From the NCBI GenBank assembly GCA_037042915.1, contig CM073193.1, positions 4,278,001-4,342,000 of the forward strand: a DNA stretch of 64,000 nt. Direction: 5' to 3'. Made by a program: the position numbers and the translations under genes. Origin of the DNA: Auricularia sp. M13. Lineage: Eukaryota; Basidiomycota; Agaricomycetes; Auriculariales; Auriculariaceae. Shown here one piece after another: positions 23,621-36,297 of the stretch. The stretch's first letter is position 1, and every line of letters begins with the position of its first letter. Below the pieces are notes generated by a model, which was not told the origin of the DNA, searched no databases, and saw only the letters and a list, made by a program, of their open reading frames with translations.

Positions 23621-26521
23621 TTAGCGATTCTCGCCAGGGAACAAGCGGCCGACAGCATCGGCCTCCTTGCGCCGCCGCTCGCCGCGCTCGCGTTCAGCAG
23701 CGTCGCGCGACTGCCCGCTTGCACGCGACAGCTTCTCGAGCAACGTGGCCAGCCGCTTGGGCTTGACGGCGCCATAGGACGCATGACGCACGGTCGGTTT
23801 GAGGTATTCCTGCACTGTATCTTGCAGAGGGATGGAGATCATCTGCGTATGCGGGCGGGATGAGGGGCATGCAAAGTACATGATGATCACAACTTACCGC
23901 GCGCAGCTCCTCAAAAGCCGAAACGATGTGCGCACGGCCGTTGCGGCGTAGCTCAGACTCGATGAAGTCGATGTCGACCATGATGTTCGACAGCGCGTTC
24001 TCGTTCAGCATGGGGATGTTCCTGCCCACCAAGAAATCCTACGCCGACCGGCCTCGTCAATTCTGAGCGCCTAACCCAAATAGCACACACCATAAGACAC
24101 TCAGCAACATAGCGGACGGCCCCGCCGTACGCATCGTCCTTGTATTCGTCCTTGACCTGCAGCCCATCGACGACGGTGGTGAGCCATTGGATGAGCTCGT
24201 ACAGGTACATGCTCGGCTGGTCCTCGCGCCCATTGGGCGTCCATTCGTATTCAGCCAGCTCGAAGAAATCGTTCAGCTTGGACGCGATAACCGTGTTTAT
24301 CCGCGCCAGCGCCTTCGCGCCGGCTTCCTCGAAGGACTTGGCGGCCGCGAGACTGATCATGCCGCCGCGTTGTGTCGGCCTGGCCACAATGGAGCATGAG
24401 CAGAGCAAAATGTGCCAGGAGGAGAGGCGCACCGAAGGCTAGGCAGTCCATTCTCGAGCTCTGAGCACATAATCTGGAAGTACTCCGAGTTGGTGATGAC
24501 CTGGCATATCTGGCTGAAGTTGTTGCTCGCCGCGACGCGCGCTGCAATCTTATCTGCGATGCTGGTCGTGAGCAGTTTGTCGAGTGTCTATTTGCAGCTT
24601 CTGTCAGTCCCTCGGTACGAAGGCGCGCTGACTGAAATCTGACCTTGCCAAGCAGTTCATCGACATCGCGATGGTGCTGTGATACACCCTCGAGAAATTG
24701 ATAGAATTTCTGGGCGAAGACACGAATCTGCGTCGAAGCGAGTCAGCCATCCCGAAAAAAGCTCAACTTGCAGCAGCCAACCTCATTCGAACACAAAGTA
24801 AATGTTTGCGAAAATGGCGGATAGAATGGCAGTGGCGACCTGCATATAGATCGTAAATTGGGCGTCGCCGCATGCGAAGAGCTGCTCACTTTGCGAACTC
24901 GGCCTTCTGCGATGGTCGCAGCCAGCACCTGCTGAGAAGTGTATCCAAATCCGTCCGAGTGCCAATTTCCACGGACGTCAAATCGTCCTCGTTTACAATC
25001 TAGCCAACCCGGCGATATCAGCGCGCAATGGTCCTCGAACTTAGGAGAGAACTCACATTGTCAAAGATTCTGCTAAACTTGCGCTGGAGGAAGGTGACAT
25101 ATTTCTCGAAAAGTACAAGGATGAGCTTGTGTAATTTCTGCGGCGCATACGAATAGTTCTGAACGGCAAGCCTTTGAGTGTCGACCTGGAACAAAATATC
25201 AAAGCTAACCTCTAATGTTGTGATGAAAGCAAGGATGGTTTCTTTCGTTTTCAAGAAGACTTCAGGATCCGTCTCCGAGTCAAGCGACGTCTTGACAGCT
25301 TCGCCTAATCTCGAGATGACGCCGTCCCAGAGCTCGTCGATGTCGCGCTCGGAACGGAACCCTCTTGTTGTGTGCAGGACATGGCTCTCGACTATGAAGA
25401 AGCCGGCGATTTGTTCTGTTACAGCGGGTAGAGTTGACAGCGGGATAGTCGTTGAAAAGATGAGCGTAGATTGTGACTGCGAGAAGTCAGGTTTATGTTT
25501 AGGGGTAGAGGACACGGCAGCGTACCTTGCGGTCAGCTTGGTAGTTCCGTTGAAGCTCCTCGAGCGAGTCGAGGGTGGTATAAATGTGGATGCACTGGTA
25601 TAATGGCTTGAAGTCCACCTGAGCCGTTTCAAGCACGTCGGCTGAGAGTCTTTAAGCACAAAGCACGAGAACTGAATGTGTCGCGCACTTTCTATCTTCT
25701 CGTTCGTGACCATTTCGACGGCGCTTCCTGGCCGACTCATGCGCAACAGCGGGTCGCGGTCGCAGCGTTGCTTCCAGCGTCGGGCACGCAGCTCCATGGC
25801 CTCCATGGCAAGTTGGCCGAGCCTGCCGCTGACGTTTCGTATTTCGAGCAACCAGGACTTCATGGAGGCTGTTACTGCATCCTTGACCTGTGCACGCAGC
25901 GACGGTAACGAGGAGAGCAAATGGGTGAAGAACGGGGTCTGGGAGAGGGACGTTGGGGGCATGCTCTGGATGTCGTCTAGTGTCTGAACGCATTGTCAGA
26001 AATTTGTGCGAGCGTGCAAGAGCCGGGCCACGAACCCTAAGCGCGCTCCAGTACTTCTCGTCCTTGATCATCTCGCCGACGCGGTTGACGAGGTCGAGGA
26101 TGCGCAGACACGACTGCAGGGTGTCGATGGCCTCGTCGAGGTTGGCGGCCGTCTTCTTGCACTGCAGCATCGTCTTCTTCTTGGCGACCATGCTCTGCCC
26201 AACCTGGTTGACGGCGCCGTCGAGCCCGGTGATCTTCTCGTGAAGGCTGCGCGTGTACGAGCGCACGGTGAGCAGCGTCGAGACCGAGGTCACAAAGTCC
26301 TGGTAGTTGTCGCCGCATATCCGCTCGATCTCGGCGTCCTTGGAGTCGATGAGCGAGCGCAGCGTGCGCAGGAAGGCCTCCTGCTGCTTCTGCGCGTGGA
26401 TTTGCTTGATTATGGGGCCCAGCTGCTCCAGGTTCTCCGTCGTCGACGACGAGTCCAGCAGGTGGATCTGGGACAGCTGCTGGTCAATCGAGTCCTGCGT
26501 GTAGCGTGCCTTCGGGGCCAT
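23621..26521 (-). CDS. SEC15: exocyst complex component Sec15
   Basis: Eleven exons (complement of 26521-26036, 25983-25689, 25641-25526, 25476-25057, 24999-24890, 24839-24782, 24727-24644, 24587-24433, 24379-24091, 24038-23898, 23842-23621) give 791 residues, close to the usual Sec15 length. Recognisable parts are the N-terminal coiled region (AEIERICGDNYQDFVTSVSTLL), GFFIVESHVLHTTRGFRSE in the middle, FAQKFYQFLEGVSQHHRDVDELL, the C-terminal domain (KLNDFFELAEYEWTP) and the tail VQEYLKPTVRHASYGAVKPKRL...RKEADAVGRLFPGE. Sec15 tethers secretory vesicles to the plasma membrane as an effector of Sec4/Rab. In-frame bases around 25190-25170 might be a very short extra intron; I kept them as coding. 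The gene is head-to-head with ARF copy 3. Confidence 0.93.
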
Positions 26522-26594
26522 GGCTGAGATCGTCTGTGGCTGTGCGCGACGCGGACGGACAAACGGAACAAACGACACGCCTTGCCACGCTCGA

Positions 26595-27544
<950 letters not shown>

Positions 27545-27759
27545 ATCGGATTTGCGCGCGAGCCACCCAACCGTTTAGCATAGCATCTCGTTCCCACACG
27601 CGCGACCATATTCATATGTGATATCTTCGGCCCCCCACAGTAGCTCGATTCCTGCAATCGCACTCGCATACCTCAGATGTAAGAAACCCAGAAAGAAAGG
27701 ATAAATATTGGATAGAAATAATGTAGCACACAATGTACTCCCTCGTCCGCTACAAACCC

Positions 27760-29744
27760 TTACGTCCTCCGCTTCGTCTTGCAAGTCGCGGGCGGGGCCG
27801 GCGCCGGCGTGGGCTCTGGCTCAGGCGCGGGTTCCGGCTCCGGGGCAGGGGAAGGCTCGGGGGCAGGCTCGGGCTCAGGTGCAGGCTCCGGGGAAGGTTC
27901 GGGCGCTGGGGCAGGCTCCGGGGAAGGCTCGGGCGCTGGGGCAGGCTCCGGAGAAGGCTCGGGCGCTGGGGCAGGCTCAGGTTCGGGGGTAGGCTCGGGC
28001 GCAGGCTCCGGGGTGGGCTCAGGCGCAGGAGCGGGCTCGGGCTCAGGGGCCGGGGCAGGCTCAGGCTCGGGAGCCGGGGCAGGCTCCGGGCCCTTGGTGC
28101 CCGCAAGGCCGACCTTGTAGTTGATAGCGAGCGCGAGCGGGATCATGTCCGCGTTCTCGAAGCGGTCGATGTAGAGCAGCTTGGGGTATGCGTCGTTCTC
28201 GGCCTTGCCGAGCGCCTGCGCGTAGAGCGCGCGGTTGGCCTTCTGGGCGAGGTCGAGGATGGACGGCTGGATGGGGCAGAGCAGCGCGCCGGACGCGTCC
28301 TGCGTGAGCGTCCAGCTCAGCAGGAAGTAGCGCCCTTTCTGGTCGTGCATCTTCTTGAACTGGTCGTCGGACATCTTGTTCAGGTCGTTCGACTCCGAGT
28401 ACGAGTTGAACGCGTCCAGCTGGCCGTAGAAGAAGAAGCCCTTGCCGCGGCGGTCGTCCAGCTTGATGTCCTTGCCATCCGGTTGCAGGATGATCAGGAC
28501 GGCCGACTTGCCGTTGCCGATGAAGTCGCGCAGGAGGACCTTCGTCAGGTCGGTGTCGTCCTTCGGCGCCGTCCACAGGTCGTGGATGTTGCTGAGTTCC
28601 TTGTAGAGCGCGTTCCACTCGTCCTGGTTGAACGGACGGTAGTCACTGTTGCCAACATCCTGAGCACAGGTCAGTTTATAAGACGCGCAGATGCGGTACA
28701 CTCGTACCGTGTTGAGGTCGTGCGAGAGATTCAGGATGACGACCTCAGCCTTGTCCTTGGTGAAGTCGTTGACGTCGTTGATGAGGTCCGAGAGGGACTG
28801 GCCGTTGCCACCTGCGACGAGAGTGAGTCGTGGCTTTAAGAAACGGCACTGCAGTGCTATGCTTTCATACCTTGCCACGACTTGATGGCGTCTATCTTGG
28901 AGTAGTGGCCGGTCTTGAACGCGCCGTTGGAGATCACCGGGCGGATGTCGAAGTAGCGCGCGCCTGCGTTGAGCTGGTCGCGGATGGACTTGGTCTGAGT
29001 GAGCGTGTTGCACTCGGTCGAGCCGATGGTGTGGCCGTCGAGCTTGTGCATGCCGCTGTCGTGGCTGGCGGGGAGGACGAAGTTGCCGAGCGTGACATTG
29101 CCGAACGCGCCAAGGGTGGACTGCATCCAGTTCTGCGGCGGGTTGCTCGAGATGAGCGAGCCGGCGTCTGTGCCTGCGAGGACCCAGTTGACGGCGCCGT
29201 CGTGCTCCCAGCCGAGGTTGATGACGCTGTCCTTGTTGTTGCCCACGGTGGACATGCCGGTCAGCTTGGCCTGCAGCTTGAAGCCGTCCTTGCCGGTGGC
29301 GGCAATGACGAACTCGGCGTCGGTGCCGTCGAGCTTGTACGGGATCTCGCCGCCGTCGTCGCCCTTGCTGACGCCGAAGCCGGTCTTGAACTCGACGTAG
29401 ACGGACGCGGTCGAGTACGGGGCGACCTCGCCGGGGAACTTCCACTCGTTCATCTGGTACGACGACGCCTTGCCGGCGACCCACTTGAACGGCGTCCCAT
29501 TCACCAGGTTGATCTGGCCACCCTCGCCGGCGCGTTTCTCCAGCGCCTGCGTCTGCCCACGGCGGGCGGAGCGGCGGGCTGCTGGCTGGCACTGGCTGTA
29601 CGTCGCATTAACCTGCCGGCACACAGCGCCCTCCTCGCATGGAATCGTAGCCAAATCCAGCGTCCCGCATTGCGCAGACAGCGGCAGACGCGCTGCGACG
29701 AAGGGAAGGACGAGAGAAGAAGAAAGAGCAAAGAGCAGCCTCAT
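27760..29744 (-). CDS. secreted PLC-like phosphodiesterase with CBM1-like N-terminus
   Basis: Three exons (complement of 29744-28871, 28811-28708, 28659-27760) give 625 residues. A signal peptide (MRLLFALSSSLVLPFVAA) is followed at about residues 24-54 by a cysteine module, QCG-x9-C-x2-G-x2-C-x5-YSQC, with the spacing of a fungal CBM1 but without its Trp. A beta-sandwich-like region follows (NGTPFKWV...SYQMNEWKFP), then the PI-PLC X-type core: VLPASHDSGMH, GARYFDIRPV, GHYSK and VVILNLSHDLN. The last 110 residues are repeats of PEPAPAPEP. The second intron is 48 nt and in frame, so a naive reading would translate it. It is probably an extracellular phosphodiesterase; the substrate is unknown. 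Confidence 0.85.
27785..28090 (-). repeat. repeats coding a Pro-Glu-Ala tail
   Basis: Tandem 12- to 30-nt units code for PEPAPAP and PEPSPEP blocks at the C-terminus of the PLC-like protein. Such regions change length easily by slippage. Confidence 0.85.
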
Positions 29745-30397
29745 AGCGGGCCTGCGAAAGAAAATGAAAGCGAGAACGAGGGGAAGGAAAAGGTAAAGAA
29801 AGCCTCGGGATCCAAACGAGTATATATAACTGCCATCAGATTCCGCAGCTGGAGGATGGGATTTATCACGACTGCAGTGCTCAGTGCTGTCTCCTCAAAG
29901 ACCAGATTCACCCAGTGCATCTGCATTTGAACGAACAAGTGTGGAAAATTTGTAGCATACCCTGAATCGGAAGCCAGTCAGGGTTTAGCCCTCGCGGTGT
30001 ATGTAAGCGGTTCACGAAACACAACGACTTCGCCAGCGCCTACCCAGCGCCTGGTGAGGTCGGAAGTTGGGTAATGCTGCTGGTAAAGGCTCCGTTGGAA
30101 AAAGCTTCAAGCTTCAGGGATTCGATTGCGTTCGCAGTGCTTCCTGCTCTCCAGGAAATGCATCTGGTCGTGGAGTAACATCTGAGAGGCATTACAGAGA
30201 AGCAGAAAGTACGAGCAGTGGTCTATATACTGTAGTAGGAGAGAAGCTAAGAGGACGCGGTGATATTGATCTGAAGGTTGAGCGCGACAACGCTGCAACC
30301 GGAGGCATTTCCCCATCTCAACCAAAGCTACCACCTCCTGTGCGTCCTTCTCGGTCTTGCTGCTGCAACGCTGACCTTCTGACGTGGGGATAGCAGC
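29745..30397. other. divergent intergenic region
   Basis: This lies between the PLC-like gene (minus) and the alpha-tubulin copy 2 (plus). A TATATATAA-like run at 29820-29829 is placed about 80 bp before the PLC-like start and could be its TATA box. No other feature was seen. Confidence 0.5.
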
Positions 30398-32256
30398 ATG
30401 CGCGAAGTCATCTCCGTCCACGTGCGTATTACGCCACGGCGTCGAGCGCCGGCTGCATCGTATTGATACCGCTACCCCAGGTCGGCCAAGCAGGTGTCCA
30501 GATTGGTGCGCATATATTTCTGCTGCGTCACGCTGCCGGCGTGCTGAGTGCGACGCGACAGGCAATGCCTGCTGGGAGCTGTACACGCTCGAGCACGGAC
30601 TTGGGGTACGTAACGCCGTTGTCACGACCACGCCGCGGGGGATCGGCGCTGACGCCGCGGACAGCCCGACGGCCGGCTGCTGGAGAACTCGCCGTCCAAG
30701 GGCGAGTCTGGCTTCAGCACGTTCTTCAGCGAGACGGCAACCACAAGTTCGTGCCGCGCTCGCTGTACGTCGACCTCGAGCCCAATGTCATCGACGAGGT
30801 CAAGACGGGCACCTACCGCTCGCTCTTCCACCCAGAGATGATGGTCTCGGGCAAGGAGGACGCCGCCAACAACTGTGTGTACGGTCCGTGTATGCGGCAT
30901 ACACTCGCTCATGAGTACTGGCAGACGCGCGCGGGCACTACACCGTCGGCAAGGAGCTCATCGACACCACCGTCGACAAGCTGCGCCGGCTCGCGGAGAA
31001 CTGCACGGGCCTGCAGGGCTTCTTCGTCTTCCACTCCTTCGGCGGCGGCACCGGCTCGGGCTTCGGCGCGCTGCTGCTCGAGCGCCTCGCGACCGAGTAC
31101 GGCAAGAAGAGCAAGCTCGAGTTCTGCGTCTACCCGGCCCCGCGCATGTCCAACTCGGTCGTCGAGCCGTACAACTCCATCCTCACCACCCACACCACGC
31201 TCGAGCACACCGATTGCTCGTTCATGGTCGACAACGAGGCCATCTACGATATCTGCAAGTCGAAGCTCAACGTCTCCCAGCCCAGCTACACCAACCTCAA
31301 CCGCCTCATCGCCCAGGTTGTCTCGAGCATCACCGCCTCGCTCCGCTTTGACGGCAGCTTGAACGTTGACTTGAATGAGTTCCAGACGAACCTCGTGCCG
31401 TGAGTGCAATCAGATAAGATATCATCCTCGATATCTGAATCCCTCCAGCTTCCCGCGCATACACTTCCCGCTGGCAACCTACTCCCCGCTCTTCTCGGCG
31501 GACAAGGCGACGCACGAGCAGAACTCAGTCATGGAAATGACCTTCTCGTGCTTCGAGAACGGCAACCAGATGGTGCGCGTCGTCCTTGCATATTTTCGAA
31601 AGGAAACTCTTCGCTCAACATCACTTGTGCTCTGCAGGTCAAGTGCGACCCGAAGGAGGGCAAGTACATGGCGTGCTGCCTGCTCTACCGCGGCGATGTC
31701 GCGCCCAAGGAGACGTCCGCCGCCGTCGCGGCCATCAAGACCAAGCGCACGATCCAGTTCGTCGACTGGTGCCCGACGGGCTTCAAGCTCGGCGTCTGCG
31801 ACGAGGTAAGTCATCCCCGTCTATCTCGCACATGCTTGCTCTAACGCCATCGCAGCCGCCCGTCTGTGTCCCCGGCGGTGACCTGGCGAAGGTCAGCCGC
31901 AGCCTGTGCATGCTCTCCAAGTACGCCGCTTGCTCCCCCAATTCAACTCTCTTCCGCGTTATTGACCACTCGCCGCGCCCAGCACGACGTCCATCTCGAC
32001 CGCGTGGAACCGCCTGGACCACAAGTTCGACCTGCTCTACTCGAAGCGCGCGTTCGTGCACTGGTACGTCGGCGAGGGCATGGAGGAGGGCGAGTTCTCC
32101 GAGGCGCGCGAGGACTTGGCTGCTCTCGAGAAGGACTACGAGGAGGTGCGCAAAAACATCCCATCTTACCTTGTCCATTCTTTCCTCTCTCCTAACACGT
32201 CCTTCAATAAGGTTGGCACCGACACCGCCGACGATGTGGAGGACGCCGAGTACTAA
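30398..32256 (+). pseudogene. alpha-tubulin copy 2 with a 1-nt frameshift
   Basis: Ten exons (30398-30421, 30481-30505, 30562-30605, 30665-30874, 30925-31399, 31449-31572, 31638-31805, 31856-31920, 31983-32145, 32212-32256) would give 447 residues ending [11 protein letters not shown]. Tubulin signatures are present: [32 protein letters not shown], the ARGHYT region and [21 protein letters not shown]. The fourth exon is one base short near 30733, where SET-G-x-HKFVPRS needs one more G. That single change breaks the frame after about 60 residues. Splice sites and all later exons are intact, so this is either a consensus error or a very recent loss. It is clearly diverged from the copy at 36298, so it is not a recent duplicate. 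Confidence 0.8.
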
Positions 32257-32792
32257 ATCTTCACGAACACCCGAACACCAAAATTTCCCTTTGACGAAAA
32301 CCCGCGACGACAACCCGATCTATGCTGCGTTCTTATTTCCACTTACATATATCTTCTGACGATACCCGTTGTTGTTGATCAAGTACAAGTTACAAGTCCA
32401 GAGTGCCTACATTAGCGTTGTAGCACCGACTACAAGTGGAGGAATGTTGCTCCAATATCACGATCCTTATTTTCCCCGTGTAAACGCGCCGCGAACTGAA
32501 CAGTGAACTCGTGAAAGGTCGTCAGATTTCAGGCATGATTAGCATTATACGTATGACCCCGCCGTGAATGAGCACCTCGAGCGTAACAGTAGTAGTGAAA
32601 GCGGATCCCAAAACACACGCAGACCTGACACACACGGCAGATGGACAGACGGTGGACGGACTAATGTGTACACAAGGTATGGCAAAATGGCAACGGCAAT
32701 TGACAGACAGAGCGGGAGCGGGAGCGGGGCGCGCGAGAAAACTGAATAAGTCAAGAGCAAAAAGGGGGGATCGTGAACACGTCGAGCGGACG
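32257..32792. other. convergent intergenic region
   Basis: This should hold the 3' ends of the tubulin copy and of the minus-strand gene that follows. No other feature was seen. Confidence 0.5.
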
Positions 32793-35102
32793 TTATGCAA
32801 GACTGCGCCACATGCCCGCGTCGGGCGCCTCCGCGCTCCGCCGCAGGATGTCGCGCGCGCGCTGCCGCGCGGGCGGGTCGTTCGGCGCGGCGGCTGTGGG
32901 GTCCTCGGGCACATCGTCCAGCGCGGGCTTGCGCGCGCGCGCGAGCGACGCGATGGGCCCGATGGGTATCGGCAGCGAGCTGGCGAAGCCCTGCTGCGGC
33001 TGCTGCGGCGACTCGTCGTCGTCCGAGTCGTCTTCGTCGTCGTAATCGGTCGGGTCGCCGTCGCCGTCCGACTGCGCGCCGTCCAGCGCGGACGACCGGC
33101 CGCGCCGGCCGCGCGCGAACATCTTCCAGGCCTTGCCGCCCTTCTTCCACCCGTCGCGGTGGCTGGGCAGGTCGGCGCCTACTAGGCGGCGCAGGTGCTC
33201 TTCATATGGTTTGAATGTTTCCACGGGTGCGGGTGCTGGCGGCGCAGAGGCGGATAATGTTGAGAGAGCAGAAGGCGCGCGATACGACATGGAGGCGAGT
33301 AGCGCGGATGTCCGTGCGGCGCGACCGTTGACCGCCCGAGACGGTGCGTGCACTGCCGTGCCGTTGGTTGGCGCGGTCGGAGGCGGGAGTGCAGGTGTGC
33401 TTCGTCCAGTCCATCCAGTTCGAAAATAGCCACTGGAAAATCTCGAATGAGAAAACCAGAATTGCAGAGGAAAATCAAAACACGCACTTTCTTCAGTTGG
33501 ATCCTCGTCCACTGGTTCTCGGGGCTTTGGTGAAGGCGACGGGCCAGGCTGCTGAATAACGACAACCTCGGGCTCTTCGTCAAAGGTGACCTTGCGTTTG
33601 CCCTTGTCCTTCTCGGGTGTACCATTTGTCTTGAAGGCAGATGCGCGCGGCGGGCTGACAACAACAGCAGGCGGCGCGGGCGCAGGGGCAGCAGACGCTG
33701 ATGATCGCGGAACATCGACAGTCGCGTCTTCATGCTGCACCTTCTTCTTCTTATTCCTGCGTTCCTTGCGCGCCCTGCGCTCTTCCTCCTCAGCCTGTTG
33801 CTGCTGCTGGGCAAGAACGCTCTCGATGCGCATGGACATGCTGATGTCAAGATTTGGGTCCATGTTGCGGCGGATCTGGGCAGGGAGGGACGACGATGCA
33901 AAACCGTCATAGCGCGGTGGGCGGCTCGGGTCGTCGTCGTCGCTGTTGTCTTCGGCGTAAGGTGGTGGCGATGGGCTGCGGTCGGCCGTGGGCTGGTGGT
34001 CGGGCTGCTGCGGGGGGACGCGGAAGCCCGTCTGACGCAGGGACGCGGAGAGAAGCGAGACCTGCGGGATCTGCTGCTGCGACTGTGACGAGTGGGCGCG
34101 TTGGAGGGACGGGCGGCGCGTGACGAGCGGCGGGCGGTCGTCGAAGGACATGGTCGTGTTGGCGTGCACGAGCGCGAGCGGGTCGTCGGGGCGGGCCGCG
34201 GCGGGGATGCGGTCGACGGCGGCGCGCCAGCCCTCGCGGAAGGCGCGCCAGATGGCCTCGACCTCGGCCTTGAGCGCGCGGTCTGCGGCGTCGAGCTCGA
34301 GCAGACGGGCGGCGATGAGCGCGGCGATCTCCGCCTCTGCGCGGCGGCGCATGTGCTCGGAGCGGGCCTGTGCGCGCTGTGCGAGGTGGGCGAAGGCCGG
34401 GTGCGACGGCGAGAACGGCGGCGGGGCGAAGAGCGCGGGCGTGGGCAGCGGGGCCATCTGGTACGCGGGCGCGGGCGGCGGGCCCTGGGACGCGGTCTGC
34501 GGGAGCAGAGGCGAGCCCGGCGGGGCGGACGGGCGGCCGGGTGTCGGCGGCGGCGCGGTCACGAGGATGCCAAACGTGTCACTGAACCGGTCGGACTCGC
34601 GCGCCCGGCGGAGCGCCTCGCCGCTCTGTGGGGGTCCCGTTAGCGCCCGCGGGGGGACTGGCGGACGTTGGACGCACCAGACAGCCGCGCGCAACGTCGA
34701 TTTTGCCGGTCGCGCTGAGCAGCACCTCCTGCTCGGCCCACTCGGCCGACGGCAGCACGGGGCCCTCGCGCGCCTCGTCGCCGGCGCTGATGCTGTGGGC
34801 GACCCGGTACACAAGCCGGTTGCACACAAGACAGCTCAGCGACACATGCTGCACCGTCGCCGACACTGCCCGCGCCCGGTCCCGGAGCGTCAGCTGTGGG
34901 TGCGCCTGCAAGAGCCCGAGTTCATTAGTCCCTGCCAGCTCGCCCGGCAGCTGCGCCCACGCACAATCGCAATCCCGTCGTCGGCCACGCGCACGGTCAA
35001 AAACTCGTCGTCGTCGCGGCAGGGCTCGGGCTCGCCCAGGGGCGTGATCGTCACGTTCAGGCAGTGGCACGAGTACTCCAGCGGGGCAGCGTGCGCTGCC
35101 AT
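32793..35102 (-). CDS. proline-rich protein with paired cysteines, unknown function
   Basis: Three exons (complement of 35102-34965, 34905-34678, 34625-32793) give about 732 residues. I do not recognise the family. The N-terminus has CHC within EYSCHCLNVTIT and, after the first intron, SLSCLVCNRLVYRV. This pair of closely spaced cysteine sets could bind zinc. The middle has an Ala/Glu/Arg-rich stretch likely to be helical or coiled-coil (HMRRRAEAEIAALIAARLLE), followed by proline-rich disordered sequence, a Lys/Arg-rich patch (RRARKERRNKKKKV) and an acidic tail (DYDDEDDSDDDE). A further short intron near 33430-33480 is possible but I could not place it in phase. It looks cytoplasmic or nuclear, with no signal peptide. 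Confidence 0.7.
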
Positions 35103-36297
35103 GGGGGCTCTGCGCACACAAGGGAGAGAGCAAAAGAGGCGTGCTGTGCGTCGGAGTCCACCGCGCACCTGACCCGCCGCCTTGCTCGGTCCGGGTTCAC
35201 CAACACATCGATCTCGCGCTCAGAGTCACTCTGTGATATATACTCTTCGCTATTAACGACATTCCAGGCCTTGTACATAACGTCACAACTGACTTCACCA
35301 GCACAAAAACATTTTTTTTACACATCCAACATGTCCTGAGCGCTCCGCGACGGAACGCTTCCTCCGAGATGAACTGCAGTTGAAGTTGCTCCTTGCGGAC
35401 AAGCGTGATCCCCGCATCTGCAAGCAAGACGGTGGCATGTGTGCCGCGCATTTGCTTGCGGTTGTCGACTGCGAGGTGCATATACTGGCCCCGTCGTCCT
35501 GAATGCCTTCAAACTGCCTCTGGAACGCGTTTCAGATACCCCGTGAGTCAGATGTGTCATTCCGTATCCGAAAGGGTACGGGGAGTAAACCCATTGGGAT
35601 CGTCGGTCGTGGCGAAGGAGAACTTGCTGAGTACAGCTGGGCTCGTGGCGAGTATAGATAGACTCAGAGATCCCATAGCTGGGATGCTGGCCATTCAAAC
35701 GGCATCCTGTCGCTTGCTGGGAAGGTCACCGTCCGGTTTCGTGGGAAGCCGGAGAGGATCCTGCGCCTCAGACCGGGGAACATTGCGGAGCCAGCACACC
35801 TGGGGTTACCAGAATCATGCGAGCCAGAGAGCTCCCGCAAGAACATGAGATGGCATTCCTCCCAGGCTTGTTACTTCCAAACCCCGCAGAACGTGAGCGA
35901 GGCTAGAGACGATCGCAAGTCCGATGGGCGGCGTTGGCACAGCTGGACGATAGACAGGGAGCCATGCGAGGCACAGACGCGCAGGTCGCCAGTAAAGGGG
36001 TAAATATATGCAGCTGGCGCCAAAGACAAAGACGCCAGATATCAAGCCTGAATGGCCATTGCAGAGATGAATGGAGTTTCACGCAGTAGCGGGTGGGGGA
36101 TGGGCGAGAAGCACGAGGGCCTATCGGGCAGCGGTCGGAGTTGGTGTTGGAGAAGTCGAACCGCCAACTTTTTTCGCGGCTTGATCCCAGACTCTTGTCT
36201 CCTTTCATCCACCACCCGCCCCCGCCCCCAGTACGTCCGCGCCGTCGCCGCCGACAGCGAGCACGGGATATTGACGACGACGAGCAGCTAGACGACC
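35103..36297. other. gene-free stretch before alpha-tubulin
   Basis: No supported gene. Minus-strand reading frames around 35200-35850 contain PFGYGM-like words but do not connect into a recognisable protein. The last 130 bases are a pyrimidine-rich leader of the tubulin gene. Confidence 0.5.

Noticed and set aside
25165-25195. Possible 24- or 38-nt intron inside SEC15
   Set aside because: Shorter than any intron in this window and the frame stays open through it. Kept as coding.
27760-29592. A 610-codon uninterrupted frame over the PLC-like gene
   Set aside because: Its N-terminal part is an out-of-frame reading of exon 1 and crosses the first intron. The signal peptide, CBM1-like module and catalytic motifs lie in the spliced three-exon model instead.
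35197-35846. Minus-strand frames with PYPFGYGM and similar words, reminiscent of GH3 enzymes
   Set aside because: The pieces do not join by splice sites and no other GH3 motif is nearby. Too weak to call a gene or relic.
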